In this document: piece after piece, positions 9,801 through 18,760 of the stretch
Position numbering within the stretch: position 1 is the first letter of the stretch
Layout: each line of letters opens with the position of its first letter
Origin: CAYZWU01 sp964482235
GTDB taxonomy: Bacteria; Planctomycetota; B15-G4; CAYZWU01
DNA length: 64,000 bases
Direction of reading: 5' to 3'
NCBI GenBank assembly: GCA_964482235.1
Contig: CAYZWU010000024.1
Location: 1-64,000, forward strand
Notes under the pieces: model-generated
Databases searched by the model: none
Told to the model about the DNA's origin: nothing
What the model saw: the letters and a program-made list of their open reading frames with translations, nothing else
Position numbers and translations under genes: made by a program

Positions 9801-10183
9801 CATCGCGGGAGATCTCCTTCAATGTCCTTCTGAAGTACGGCTCCCTCACCGGGTGCTATCAGTGGGTGCCCTTCGAGATTCCTGTCAGCTGGCTGCGCAA
9901 TGGGACCAACACCTTCGTTGTCTACGTCGTCCATGACGCGGACTATGTCAGGAGTCGATCGTGGGAATGCAACAACCTTCGGATCGGCGTCGATCTCGAC
10001 AACGACGACGACCACAGCTGGTGGTTCGGAAGCTCCGAAACTCCATGCTGCAGCGAGATGGGCCAGAGGGTGATTGAGGCTGACAAGCCGATCTCGCGCG
10101 ACGATCCCATGATCATCGAGCACAGAAAAGTCGGCTACCGGGAGTGCCGGGGCGAACTGATGATGATGCTCGAGATCGATTGA
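6836..10183 (+). CDS. Membrane Ser/Thr protein kinase with TPR-like and beta-rich sensor regions
   Basis: 1115 residues. The ATG at 6836 lies inside the 3' end of the ECF gene. The first ~80 residues are a short helical leader found in this kinase family. The kinase domain spans ~86-395, with glycine loop AAGGMGTVY, K120 in VAVK, catalytic HRDIKPGN (D213), DFG at 231-233 and TPEYASPEQ. A single transmembrane helix (~415-435, TAALAAGLILLATAVACYFG) leads to a long extracytoplasmic part. That part has TPR-like helical repeats (~440-890), then a beta-rich end (~915-1085) with SWARIDFEDDHIEKTF, LRNGTNTFVVYVV and LRIGVDLDNDDD, resembling a galactose-binding or jelly-roll fold. It probably senses an extracellular ligand and phosphorylates a cytoplasmic target, plausibly acting on the coupled sigma factor. 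The ligand is unknown. Confidence 0.9.
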   Translation: MDPAKWHEIEEIFHDASRKPAEERALHIETACRGDEDLKKEVLALLAAQEEAGDFMDKPPLEKKVDLDTATSLIDAEERSFVGREIGPYRLEDVIAAGGMGTVYLAARTDESFQKKVAVKLIRGGLLSREIIRRFYRERQTLANLDHINIARLLDGGTSDDGHPYLVMEFIEGTAIDTYCDSHVLTVNERLDIFLKVCAAVQYAHGKLVVHRDIKPGNILVTEDGIPKLLDFGIVKILDPEAEPSAAITLTVQRLMTPEYASPEQIRGDTISTATDVYSLGIVLYELLTGHRPYRFESRSAMEVERIVCKEDPPRPSAVVTEVVQLSTPRGDTCTLTPDSVSRTREGRPDRLRRRLVGDLDHIVMKALRKEPEKRYTSVEHFAEDIRRHLARLPVHARRGTWRYRAGKFVKRNKTAALAAGLILLATAVACYFGIADSRRAADQEAAQQVLDFLTRLYENPLSERTPREQVRETLEAKHTLELARDLSDQPEELLRFAAAIYQICEGFHLDDLAVQWRRISFDTYRSSLPPDDPVLLNAQYQYAQALRRTGRFEEAARQVTALLDQQEGSHGNGTLFPGKLNHLLAAISWDQGNYREPEDLFEKSLRLLSNADGSPSCELVAAMLDFAGFLDERGDFEKAGDLYRRALAAANKIPAEPGRLAAAEVYHKLGTHLWRTPGFERAEIHIRGALEIYQGLLPEWDHRIAACLNDLFSLLLYSKQKNEDFDECSASAFWKKSWKIRQKVFGDQSFESADSLFLIAPELTFGSASNALSRNAVDQYSRLWSRDHPKVTVPMVWLGASLSDIKRPRMETDTLLEGEELLREALAVHRKKISARHWCIGHTKVYLGINFLKQSRFQEGAALISDGLDILQECYGERHPLLIRETGRAALACKIWGLRDDEKRYRDRIEGKSATWPYGEMIRDCDFSCESWARIDFEDDHIEKTFDIDQPLDEKTTACLWIYGQPRSWMWRDFEERENIRIRVNHDPSREISFNVLLKYGSLTGCYQWVPFEIPVSWLRNGTNTFVVYVVHDADYVRSRSWECNNLRIGVDLDNDDDHSWWFGSSETPCCSEMGQRVIEADKPISRDDPMIIEHRKVGYRECRGELMMMLEID

Positions 10184-10264
10184 GTCTTGCCGCGGCCGGT
10201 CCGGACATTTCACGCCTTTCATCGTGAGTAGAAGGGCATGGGATATCCGGTTTTTCGTTCCCGC

Positions 10265-12001
10265 TCATTCGACGACGATAGTGACCGGGTTGGATAGATT
10301 GCCGCCGCCTCCGCCCAGCGCCGCGGCTTGAAGCACGAGACCGGTGTCGGGCGCCAGGTTCGAGGGAATCGTTTCCTGCAGCGAGGCGGGCAGCGGGCCG
10401 TATGGCTTCTGAAGATGGGCTGTCGAGAGATTCACCGACACCCAGCCGAAAGGCGGATGAAAGGACGATCCGGATAATCCGGCCAGCAGCCAGGCAGGCA
10501 TCCCCGCCGTTCCCGCAAGATCCACCGTGATGGTACCGCCAGGCGTGAACGATCCGCTCACCCCGAGGATCACGTGATCGAACTCGCGCGCCCCGGCATC
10601 GACTGCGAGAGTGCCGTCCAGGTCGCCGTCGAGGAGCCGTGGAAATCCAGCCGCGTCGAGGGAGTCGGGCATGTCCGATGGATCGCCGGCGTCGATGGCC
10701 GGCGACGCGGACACGATGGAGAAGTCGAGAGCCCCGGCATCGACGAAGAAGGGATCGGCGAACTGCCCGTTCGACTCCTGGCCGCTGCCGTTCCGGAAGG
10801 CGCTGAAGCTGTTGTAGCTGGTCCTGCGCCAGACCCACTCCGTGTTGTTCGGCCCGCCCGGCGAGAACCAGAGATTGAAATCGACGGTGTTGTTCACGTT
10901 TCCGTTTTCGGAGTAGAGGCCGACGTTCTGATGAGTTGTGTAGAAGATGTTGTTTCTCACCACATTGTCCGAGGCCCACTGGATCCAGAGCTCGCCCAGG
11001 TACTGGCCGCTCGTGTCGTTCTCGAAGCAGGTGTTGTTCACGAACTCGCACAGCCTGGTGCGGCCGGCGTTGACGGCATAGCCGCCGAACACGATTCCCA
11101 CCTTGTCGTTGTGATGGACCACGTTGTTGCGCACCATGATTCCCGTCGCGTCGAAGCCGCTGTTCTCGGCGCCGACCTCGATGCCCAGGTCGCAGTCGGC
11201 CACCTCGTTTCCCTCGATCAGGATATCCCGGCCGCCGTCCACGTAGATGCCCGCGCCCCAGCCGCCGCCGTAAATCGAGTTGGCGCGATGAATCCTGTTG
11301 CCGCGGCAGACGCCGTTGCGCGCCACGTGGATCGGATTGATCGACGTCTCGCCGCCGATGAAGTCGATCCCGATGTTGTTCACGTCGTGGACATGGTTGT
11401 TCGTCACCTCGAAGAGCTCCACGTTCCCGTTGAGCACGAGGGCCTCGCTGGGAGCCGGATCGCAGTCGAGGATCTCGTTGCCGTCGATCACGATGTCCGA
11501 GATCGATGCCGCGGTGGAGGTTCCGTAGACCGTGATCCCCATGGCGTTGACGCCGCGCATCTCGTGGATCCTGTTGTCGCGGATCTCGATCCCGCTGCCG
11601 CTGCCGATCACGCGGATCCCCGAGCCGTCGGTGACTCCCGAATTGTTCCTGATCGTGAATCCCCGGATCGTGATGAAGCTCCGGTTCTCGATCAGCACCA
11701 TGCTCTGTCCGCTCACGCCGGTTCCGTCGATGACCGGGCTGTGCCCGGAGAAAGCGGCCAGCACGATCGGACCGTCCATGGCGCTCCCGCTTCTCGGAAA
11801 CACGATCTTCTCGTTGTATCCCGAGGGGTTGTCCTGGACCAGGACGGTGTCGCCTGCCTCGGCTGCATTCAGCGCGTCCTGGATCATTGTGAAGTCGCCG
11901 CCCGACGGGGCCACGATCCATGTTCGGGCTTCGGCATTGCCGCAGATCAGGATGCTCATGATGAGAGCGAGGGAGGCAAGGAAACTGCTGGCGATGTTCA
12001 T
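10265..12001 (-). CDS. Exported right-handed parallel beta-helix protein
   Basis: 578 residues. The ATG at 12001 follows GAGG at good spacing and starts a signal peptide (MNIASSFLASLALIMSILIC). GGDFTMIQDALNAAEAGDTV is the usual opening of pectate-lyase-like/NosD-type beta-helices. It is followed by many short rungs rich in IRNN, NNxVH and IxGNE. The last ~100 residues (VSGSFTPGGTITVDLAG through LSNPVTIVV) form a separate beta-sandwich shared with other exported proteins in this window. It could bind or cleave a polysaccharide, but no catalytic triad is recognisable. It is the second gene of an operon, 28 bp after the GH20 gene. Its end faces the kinase gene convergently. Confidence 0.85.
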   Translation of the reverse strand: MNIASSFLASLALIMSILICGNAEARTWIVAPSGGDFTMIQDALNAAEAGDTVLVQDNPSGYNEKIVFPRSGSAMDGPIVLAAFSGHSPVIDGTGVSGQSMVLIENRSFITIRGFTIRNNSGVTDGSGIRVIGSGSGIEIRDNRIHEMRGVNAMGITVYGTSTAASISDIVIDGNEILDCDPAPSEALVLNGNVELFEVTNNHVHDVNNIGIDFIGGETSINPIHVARNGVCRGNRIHRANSIYGGGWGAGIYVDGGRDILIEGNEVADCDLGIEVGAENSGFDATGIMVRNNVVHHNDKVGIVFGGYAVNAGRTRLCEFVNNTCFENDTSGQYLGELWIQWASDNVVRNNIFYTTHQNVGLYSENGNVNNTVDFNLWFSPGGPNNTEWVWRRTSYNSFSAFRNGSGQESNGQFADPFFVDAGALDFSIVSASPAIDAGDPSDMPDSLDAAGFPRLLDGDLDGTLAVDAGAREFDHVILGVSGSFTPGGTITVDLAGTAGMPAWLLAGLSGSSFHPPFGWVSVNLSTAHLQKPYGPLPASLQETIPSNLAPDTGLVLQAAALGGGGGNLSNPVTIVVE

Positions 12002-12029
12002 GGTGTGATTACCTCGGTGCGTAAAAAAA

Positions 12030-14213
12030 CTATTTGTCGGCGCTGGACACATCCGTCGAAAAGCGGACTCCGCCGAGCTCTCTTGCCCGGCGGCCGTCCC
12101 ACGAGACGGGTATGCAGGTGAACATCCACTTCCCGCCGCGATAACCGGGCGCCTTGCCGAAAGGTGCGCGGACGAGGATCTCGTTCCAGCCTTTCTTCAG
12201 CATCACACGGGCGGGATCGCGGAAGTGGTAGCCCTCGTTGGTGAAGGCGATCTCCTTCTCCTTGATCCGCGGACCCAGGGGACCGGGATTCTGCCAGGCA
12301 GGCGGAGCGACCCGGCGGCCGTTGATCCAGATCCGGCTGTCGAAGGAACTCCACTTTCCCTCCGGCGGATTGCCGCCGTTGCGGCGCGCCGAGGTGGAAG
12401 GCGTGCCGAACTGGATCCAGAAGCCGGCCTCCTGCTCCCTGTCCGAATGGAGATAGGTCAGCGCATAGACGGTCCCCCGCGACCTTGCGGGCAGGTGCCC
12501 GGCGAAGCCGAAGAAGTGGTTGATGTGGATCGTTCCGCCGATCGCCTCGCCGGGGAGCCACTCGAAGCTCTTGCCGGCGCTGTCGTATCGCTCCTTGATC
12601 GCCTCTTCGGGACCGAAGGCCGCGTCGAACCGCCCCTCGTGATCGAACGGTCCGATCAGCTTCCAGGGGATCTCTGTCTGCCGCACGTAGGGGAACGGCT
12701 CGTCGGCGAAGAACCTGTCGCGAATAGCGATCAGGTCGCGCTCGAAGGCGGCGTACTCCTCGAAAGCAGCGGTGCCTCGCGGCGGAAGCTTGGCCCAGTT
12801 CTCCTCGGCGTTGCGCCGGGCGCCGCGCCAGATCCGCTCGGCGAAGGCCAGCGTCGCCGGGAAGACGGGGGTCTGGCGGAGCGTGTCCTCTTCGTCCACG
12901 ATGTTGTTGTCCGGCCAGCAGCAAAGGATCCCGCCCAGGGCCATGGTGTTGCCCCTTTCCCGGCGGCACGGCTGCTGCATGAAGGCGCGCACCGGCCCCA
13001 CGAGAGGATCCATGTGATTGATGTAGTTGGCCCGCGAGTCGAGGAAGCGGACGTCGACGAGATCCTTCGTCGTGCCCCGCGCCCAGAGCTGGGTGATCAC
13101 CTCCTCGTCAGGCAGCCCGCCTGGCCGCCAGACGATCACGTCCTTGCCGCGGCTGCGCAGAAGGGCGGTCACGCGCCCGAGAAATTCCGGGTTCTTGATC
13201 CGCACCTCGTCGCTGCCGATGTGGATGAAGGGCAGGTCGACGTTGTCGCAGAACTCCGCGAGGATCGCCTCCACGATGCGCAGCCCCTCCTCGCTCTGCA
13301 TCTCCGTGCCGAAGGTCTCGGCGAAGTACTCGCTGTGCCCCGGCATGTCGATCTCCGGAATCACCAGGATGTGGCGCTTGTGGCAGAACTCGATCAGCTC
13401 GTTGATCTCGGCGTAGGTGTAGAACTTCCCGGGATTGCGCGTGGCGCGATAGTTCTCCTCCGCGTTGAGCTGGGGAAAGGTCCGGCTCTCGATGCGGAAG
13501 CCGGGATTGTCCGTGAGGTGGAAGTGAAAGACGTTGAGCTTGAAGCGCGCGAAGATCTCGAGCTGCCTCTTCAGAAACGCCATGGTCTGGTAGTTGCGTC
13601 CCACGTCGTGCATGAAGCCGCGGAAGCGGAACGCCGGCCAGTCGATGATCGTGCAGCAGGGAATGGAAGGCTTGCCGTCCCTCTGTCCGATCAGCTGCCG
13701 CAGAGTCTGCAGGGCGTAGTATAGGCCCGAAGTCTCGGGGGCGGTGATCAGGACGAGGCCTTCCGAGCAGACGAGGCGGTAGGCCTCGCTGCTGTAGATC
13801 GTTCCCCTCACGGACCCCAGAACGAGGACGATCGACGCCGCGCCTTCAGGGACAGGGTCCTGGCCGGAAGCGATCCGGCAGCCCGCACCGGAGAGCAGCT
13901 CATGCAGGGTCGCCTTGACGAAATCGATGTTCTCCTTGCCGGGAATATCCGAGGGAACAATGGGAACCACCGTGTCGAGATCGATGAATCCCTCGTGCCA
14001 CTCTACCTTGCGAGGATAGGGGATCAGGGCGACAGGCGCCTCCGCGCGGTTCGTGGGCGAGATCGGAAGGTCGTCGACCGAGCCGGGCCGGGCTGCTGCC
14101 CGTCGGGCTTCCGGTCCGGCCGGCCGGCTCTGCTCCGCGGCATCGGCTGAAAGGAGAAGAAGAGGCGCGGCCAGGAAACAAACGATGAACCAGCGGATTC
14201 GTGCGAGATGCAT
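12030..14213 (-). CDS. Beta-N-acetylhexosaminidase, glycoside hydrolase family 20
   Basis: 727 residues, exported (MHLARIRWFIVCFLAAPLLL). The ATG at 14213 was chosen because GGAG lies six bases before it; an ATG four codons upstream is the alternative. The N-terminal GH20b-like domain includes LIPYPRKVEWHEG and SGLYYALQTLRQLI. The catalytic barrel shows FRGFMHDVGRNYQ, NVFHFHLTDNPGFRI, IPEIDMPGHSEY and the paired acidic residues in HIGSDEV (D335, E336; Asp orients the N-acetyl group, Glu is the acid/base). The family usually has GGDE, so the Ser is a mild variation. The C-terminal ~200 residues form beta modules with PWKLIGPFDHEGR. It removes terminal GlcNAc or GalNAc from glycans or chitin oligomers in the periplasm or outside. 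A TTGACA-like element at 14349-14354 may be its promoter, but the -10 is poor. Confidence 0.93.
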   Translation of the reverse strand: MHLARIRWFIVCFLAAPLLLLSADAAEQSRPAGPEARRAAARPGSVDDLPISPTNRAEAPVALIPYPRKVEWHEGFIDLDTVVPIVPSDIPGKENIDFVKATLHELLSGAGCRIASGQDPVPEGAASIVLVLGSVRGTIYSSEAYRLVCSEGLVLITAPETSGLYYALQTLRQLIGQRDGKPSIPCCTIIDWPAFRFRGFMHDVGRNYQTMAFLKRQLEIFARFKLNVFHFHLTDNPGFRIESRTFPQLNAEENYRATRNPGKFYTYAEINELIEFCHKRHILVIPEIDMPGHSEYFAETFGTEMQSEEGLRIVEAILAEFCDNVDLPFIHIGSDEVRIKNPEFLGRVTALLRSRGKDVIVWRPGGLPDEEVITQLWARGTTKDLVDVRFLDSRANYINHMDPLVGPVRAFMQQPCRRERGNTMALGGILCCWPDNNIVDEEDTLRQTPVFPATLAFAERIWRGARRNAEENWAKLPPRGTAAFEEYAAFERDLIAIRDRFFADEPFPYVRQTEIPWKLIGPFDHEGRFDAAFGPEEAIKERYDSAGKSFEWLPGEAIGGTIHINHFFGFAGHLPARSRGTVYALTYLHSDREQEAGFWIQFGTPSTSARRNGGNPPEGKWSSFDSRIWINGRRVAPPAWQNPGPLGPRIKEKEIAFTNEGYHFRDPARVMLKKGWNEILVRAPFGKAPGYRGGKWMFTCIPVSWDGRRARELGGVRFSTDVSSADK

Positions 14214-14439
14214 CTCGATCTCCATGCAAAGCGATTGACGGTTCCTTGAAAAAGTGCTTCGAGTCCGATCAGAGGGCTTTCGGACCGATGACATTTCAAA
14301 GGGCTGTGAAGGCTTTTCCCGATCGAGATATGAGAATAATGGTAGATCTGTCAACACGTTTTGCGGAGAATCGATTGCTGCAAGAAACGGCACCCGACTC
14401 GGCAAGGGACGGCGGGGAGCGCGAGAAGGAGAAATCCAC

Positions 14440-17058
14440 ATGATCAGCCGTCCCCTGTCCGGTGTTCGGGTTCCCATTGATTTTCGATCGATCACGCCAG
14501 TTGCCCTCTCTTTGCTCTGTCTTGTCTTTTCCCTTCTCGATCCCTTCCCCCGGTCCGCAGCCGCTGCGGACGAAGAAGAGGAGAGGATCTACAGCTCTTC
14601 GACACACGGCTTTGCCATCGAACGGCCTGACGAGAGCTGGACCGTCAAGGAGACGGAGAATCCGGCGGACGGTCTGTTCACCTTCGTGATGGAGCCGTCT
14701 GACGCCGATACGGGCATGGTCCAGGTCACGGTCCGCGTGAAGCCCCTCGACCAGGAGGCCACCGCCAAGGCGGTGCGGGACAACCTCCTCGAGACGACGG
14801 TGAACAAGCCGGAGTACACGCGGAAGGAGAAGAAGCCGTACAAGATCGCCGGCCGCACCGCACCGGGCATGGTGGTCGAGATGAAGGCCTACGGCCGCGA
14901 CTTCCGGATCAACCTGGCCTACCTGGTGGAGGCGGGCAGGATCTACAACATCCAGTGCCACGCCCCGGCCGCCGAGTTCGCCAAGCGCGCAAAGGTCTTC
15001 AAGAAGATCTTCGCCAGCTTCCGTTTCATCGAGATCAAGGAGGACGACTCGCCCGAACGCCGCATCAGGAAGATGGCGGCCCGGTGCGGCAGCGAGATCG
15101 CCTGGGTTGCCACCTGGGACGAGGCCGCGGCACTCGCCCGCAAGGAGAAGAAGCTCGTCCTCGTCGTGTTCCGCTCGCTGTCGGGGTTCGAGATCTCGGA
15201 TGCGGCCAGCTCCGGCCCCTTCATGGATCCGGACATCGTGGCCCTGCTCGAGGAGCGGTTCGTGGCTTACCGCTTCTCCAAGGGAATGGAAGCTCCCTTC
15301 GTGCCCCAGGGTTCGTCGTACGGCATCGGGCCGCTCAGCTTCGGCACCACCTTCCTTCTGGCCACTCCGGAAGGCGAGATCGTGGGGGATACGTTCAGCG
15401 CCGAGACAACGGCGTTCCACGACTTCCTCGTGGAGCACCTGGCGCGAAACCCCGAGTTCCGCGGTCCGCCCCGCCCCGGTGGATTGAAGGGGCTCGACCT
15501 GGCCGAGTTCTACCTGCGGCGCGGTGATCTCGACAAGGCGGCGAAGCTCCTCGACGAGCCGGACAGCGCCCGCGGGCTGCGGCTCGAGGCGTCGCTCCTG
15601 CGCCGTCTCAAGAAGGGCGACGAGGCGCTCACCCGGCTCGAGAAGGCGCGGCAGGCTGACGGCGGCGAGGAGGCCGCGGCGGCCATCGCCCTCGATGAAG
15701 CCGTTCTGCTGGCACGGATGGGAAAACCGGAGAAGGCGCTGAAACGAATCGAGCCCTTTCCTGCAGAGCACAAGGACAGCGCCCTGTTCCCCGAGGCCCT
15801 TTTCTGGATCGGCGCTTTGAACCTGCGCCTCGAGGGGAAAGAGAAGGCCGAGGAAGTCTGGACGGCCCTCGTCCTCTCCCATCCCGAAAACCGCTGGGCC
15901 TGGAAGGCGGCGGCTTCCCTCGAGAGCACCACCTTCAAGCTCGGTTTGAGCGAGCGGCTGGCCTGGCCGCCCGAGGAGATCCTGGCCGTTCTCGGTCCGC
16001 ACGAGTTCGAGAAGGGGAAGGCGCCGCGTCTCGAGCAGGCTGCCAACGATGCCATTGCCTTTCTTCTTCGCACCCAGCGGCCCGATGGATCGTGGATCTG
16101 CCCCTCCGAGGTGGGGCTCCCGGACAGCGGCGAGGGGAGCCCTTTCACTGCGGCCATCACGGCGATCTGCGGCCAGAGCCTCCTTTCCTTTCACGAGAAG
16201 GCGGGCTGCGCCGAAGCGGTGGACCGGGCCGTGGACTACATCCTGGCCGCCTGGGAGAAGTACCAGAGCCGGGAGAAGAAGGTCTACTTCATGGATTACA
16301 CGGTCTACACCATGAGCTATGCACTCCGCTTCTTCTCGGCCGGAATCGAGGCGGGGTGGATCGAGCGCGAGAAGGTGGCCGTGGCCATGTCCGGGTTCGT
16401 GGAGGAGATCCGCTCGAAGCAGAGGAGCGGGGGCGGCTGGAGCTACCTGATGACCCTGGATCTCGACAAGGCGGACAGGCCGATCAACCAGTCGATAAGC
16501 TTCATCACCGCCGTGGCCCTGATCGCGCTGATCGAGACGCGCGAGGCCGGGATCGAGGTTCCGGAGAAGATGATCGCCGAGGCCACCGGCTGCCTCGAGC
16601 GGATGCGCAACGATGACGGCACCTTCGAGTACATGCTCTACCACGACCGCGAGGGTGGGCCGAGGAACACGGCCGTGCCGGGCGCCGCGGGGCGCGGCCC
16701 CTTCTGTGCCCACGTGCTCCTCAGGGCCGGGCGGGGCGACGTGGAGTTCATTCGCAAGACCCTCGATCACTTCATGGAATATCGCCACACCTACGCCCGC
16801 GAGCACGGCAAGACGCTGATGCACGCCGGGCTTCACGGCCAGGGATCGCACTACCTGATGTTCGACTACGCCAACACGGCGGCCGCGATCCGCACTCTCC
16901 CGAAGAAGGAGCGGAAGAAGTACGGCAAGCCGCTGCTCGACCAGGTCCTGGGCGCGAGGACCGAGGATGGCGGCTACATCGACAATCCGATGATCGGCCC
17001 GCACTACGGCGCCGGGATGGCGCTGATCGCCTTCCGGCATCTCGAGTCCGATCGATGA
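14440..17058 (+). CDS. Exported thioredoxin-like / TPR / terpenoid-cyclase-like toroid protein
   Basis: 872 residues. The ATG at 14440 follows AAGGAG with 8-base spacing and begins an N-terminal signal region (hydrophobic ~24-40). Modules in order: residues ~45-205, a PsbP/DcrB-like domain (STHGFAIERPDESW); ~215-340, a thioredoxin-like fold (EIAWVATWDEAAALARKEKK, then TTFLLATPEGEIVG) without a CxxC; ~355-530, TPR repeats; ~535-872, an alpha/alpha toroid with the repeat AIAFLLRTQRPDGSW and later SFITAVALIALIETR and MRNDDGTFEY. The toroid resembles squalene-cyclase/prenyltransferase repeats, used in other exported bacterial proteins as a binding scaffold. No catalytic DxDD motif was seen. Enzymatic function is unknown. 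It is divergent from the GH20 gene. Confidence 0.8.
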   Translation: MISRPLSGVRVPIDFRSITPVALSLLCLVFSLLDPFPRSAAAADEEEERIYSSSTHGFAIERPDESWTVKETENPADGLFTFVMEPSDADTGMVQVTVRVKPLDQEATAKAVRDNLLETTVNKPEYTRKEKKPYKIAGRTAPGMVVEMKAYGRDFRINLAYLVEAGRIYNIQCHAPAAEFAKRAKVFKKIFASFRFIEIKEDDSPERRIRKMAARCGSEIAWVATWDEAAALARKEKKLVLVVFRSLSGFEISDAASSGPFMDPDIVALLEERFVAYRFSKGMEAPFVPQGSSYGIGPLSFGTTFLLATPEGEIVGDTFSAETTAFHDFLVEHLARNPEFRGPPRPGGLKGLDLAEFYLRRGDLDKAAKLLDEPDSARGLRLEASLLRRLKKGDEALTRLEKARQADGGEEAAAAIALDEAVLLARMGKPEKALKRIEPFPAEHKDSALFPEALFWIGALNLRLEGKEKAEEVWTALVLSHPENRWAWKAAASLESTTFKLGLSERLAWPPEEILAVLGPHEFEKGKAPRLEQAANDAIAFLLRTQRPDGSWICPSEVGLPDSGEGSPFTAAITAICGQSLLSFHEKAGCAEAVDRAVDYILAAWEKYQSREKKVYFMDYTVYTMSYALRFFSAGIEAGWIEREKVAVAMSGFVEEIRSKQRSGGGWSYLMTLDLDKADRPINQSISFITAVALIALIETREAGIEVPEKMIAEATGCLERMRNDDGTFEYMLYHDREGGPRNTAVPGAAGRGPFCAHVLLRAGRGDVEFIRKTLDHFMEYRHTYAREHGKTLMHAGLHGQGSHYLMFDYANTAAAIRTLPKKERKKYGKPLLDQVLGARTEDGGYIDNPMIGPHYGAGMALIAFRHLESDR

Positions 17059-17161
17059 GAACCGGGCTCGATCTTCATGGCCGTACCGGGTTATACTGCG
17101 ACTCGTGACCTCGAAAGCGGCGATCGATGCGCGTAGACACCCAGCTGGAGGAGAGGACGGC

Positions 17162-18574
17162 ATGACGGCTGACAGGAAGGGGATCGGGAGGATTGTCGTT
17201 GTGGCCGTCGTGCTGGCCGCGGCCATCTGGCTGATTCATTCCAGCCTGAAGGACGACGAGCCGCAGGGCGTCGTTCTCATCATCCTCGACACGATGCGCG
17301 CCGACCATCTTCCCTGCTACGGCTACGAGCGCGACACGGCCCCGGTCCTTACCCGGCTGGCCGAAGAAGGCGTTCTGTTCGAGAATGCGGTCAGCTTCGC
17401 ACCCTGGACCCTTCCCTCCATGGTGAATCTCCTGTCGAGCCGCTATCCCACGTCGCGGGACGTGTTCGACGGAAAGCTGAGGCAGTCGATCGTCTCCACG
17501 CTCGAGGAGGCGGGTTTCAGCACCGGAGCGGTCACGGAAGGCGGCTGGGTCACGCGGCATCACGGCTTCGACCTCGGTTTCTCGGAGTACATCGAGGAGG
17601 AGGGGGAGGAGCCGGCGGGACCTGACGGCAGCAAGCCGCAGCTCGTGGCGGTGGGGCACATCGAGAACACCTTCCGGGAAGCGAGAAAGTGGATCGATCG
17701 GCACAGGTCCGAGAAGTTCTTCCTCATGATCCACACCTACGAGCCGCACACGCCGTACAGGCGGAAGGCCTTCACCAAGGGGCTCGATCCCGGCAAGGTG
17801 GGGGACACCTTCGAGATGGAGAAGCTTCCCCTGCTCCAGAAGGGGGAGCTCGTCTTCGACGAGGTCGATCTCGAGTACCTCGAATCGCTCTACGACGGCG
17901 GCATCCTGGAGAGCGACCGGCACGTGGGAGCCTTCCTCGACCATCTCGACGAGATCGGGCTTCGCGAAAAGACCGTGGTGGTCGTGACCAGCGACCACGG
18001 GGAGGAGATGGGCGAGCATTATCCCGCCTTCGCGGCCGATCACGGCCATTCCCTACGCGACGACCAGCTGCGGGTTCCGCTGATCCTGCACAATCCGTGC
18101 GAGAAGTATCCCTCGAGACGGATCACGCACCAGGTGCGACTCATGGACGTGATGCCCACAGTTGCAGAGCTCCTGGGTGTTCCTCTGGAGAGGCCGGCAA
18201 CCGGATCGAGCCTGGTACCGATGATGCGCGGAACCGAGGAGGTCGGCCGGGCTTCTTTCGGCGGAGCCACCAAGGCGGGCCCGGCGCGGAGCTACGTCCG
18301 CTATCTCGGCTTCAAGTACATCGAGACCATCGGGCGGCAGTCGAGGGAAGCTCCCATGATCCCGCCTCCGCCGCGGATCCAGCTCTACGACATGGAAGCC
18401 GATCCCGGCGAGACAACCAACCTCGCCGGACAGAAGCCGGACATCGTGGGGCAGATGCAGAAGGTCCTCCTCGAACTGGGGCAGGGCGATCAGGGCGGAA
18501 GGGATTTCATCATTCCCGAGGTCGAAGACGAGACGCTGCGCCGGCGCCTCAAGTCGCTCGGGTATCTGAGGTGA
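17162..18574 (+). CDS. Membrane-anchored sulfatase-family protein lacking the formylglycine Cys/Ser
   Basis: 470 residues. The ATG at 17162 follows a strong GGAGGAGAGG. An N-terminal anchor helix (~9-27, GRIVVVAVVLAAAIWLI) is followed by a sulfatase/alkaline-phosphatase fold. LIILDTMRADHLPCYGYERD gives the metal Asp (D43), TSDHGEEMGEH the second metal cluster, and SRRITHQVRLMDVMPTVAELLG the usual late helix. At the nucleophile position the sequence reads APWTLPS (T83) where true sulfatases have Cys or Ser for formylglycine. Thr is the nucleophile in phosphoethanolamine transferases, so a phospho- or phosphonate-type hydrolase or transferase is possible. It lies 103 bp after the toroid protein and may be cotranscribed. 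Substrate is unknown. Confidence 0.85.
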   Translation: MTADRKGIGRIVVVAVVLAAAIWLIHSSLKDDEPQGVVLIILDTMRADHLPCYGYERDTAPVLTRLAEEGVLFENAVSFAPWTLPSMVNLLSSRYPTSRDVFDGKLRQSIVSTLEEAGFSTGAVTEGGWVTRHHGFDLGFSEYIEEEGEEPAGPDGSKPQLVAVGHIENTFREARKWIDRHRSEKFFLMIHTYEPHTPYRRKAFTKGLDPGKVGDTFEMEKLPLLQKGELVFDEVDLEYLESLYDGGILESDRHVGAFLDHLDEIGLREKTVVVVTSDHGEEMGEHYPAFAADHGHSLRDDQLRVPLILHNPCEKYPSRRITHQVRLMDVMPTVAELLGVPLERPATGSSLVPMMRGTEEVGRASFGGATKAGPARSYVRYLGFKYIETIGRQSREAPMIPPPPRIQLYDMEADPGETTNLAGQKPDIVGQMQKVLLELGQGDQGGRDFIIPEVEDETLRRRLKSLGYLR

Positions 18575-18760
18575 GGGGATCCTGACGCAGAAAAAACGTC
18601 CGATCAATCCGTTTGAATCCGCACCAAAGCACGCCGGCTGAAGACTGCCGTCGACTTTCGTAAGGCTTCAGCTGACGTACTCTGGCGCGCCAATGCTCTA
18701 CGTTTTGTTCAACTGTTCAGCTCTATTGAAATCAAGCTGCTGTTGCGGCCGCCTCCGGAA

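Noticed and set aside
10184..10264. Terminator between the kinase and beta-helix genes
   Set aside because: Only weak short repeats; not enough to call a hairpin.
14296..17226. Very long open frame antisense to the 14440-17058 gene (also 2771-5275, 12225-13724, 30761-32251, 41322-43079 and 44338-45996)
   Set aside because: High GC and codon bias leave few stops on the opposite strand. The translations have no signal peptide, no motif and no ribosome binding site; the overlapping genes have clear homology features.
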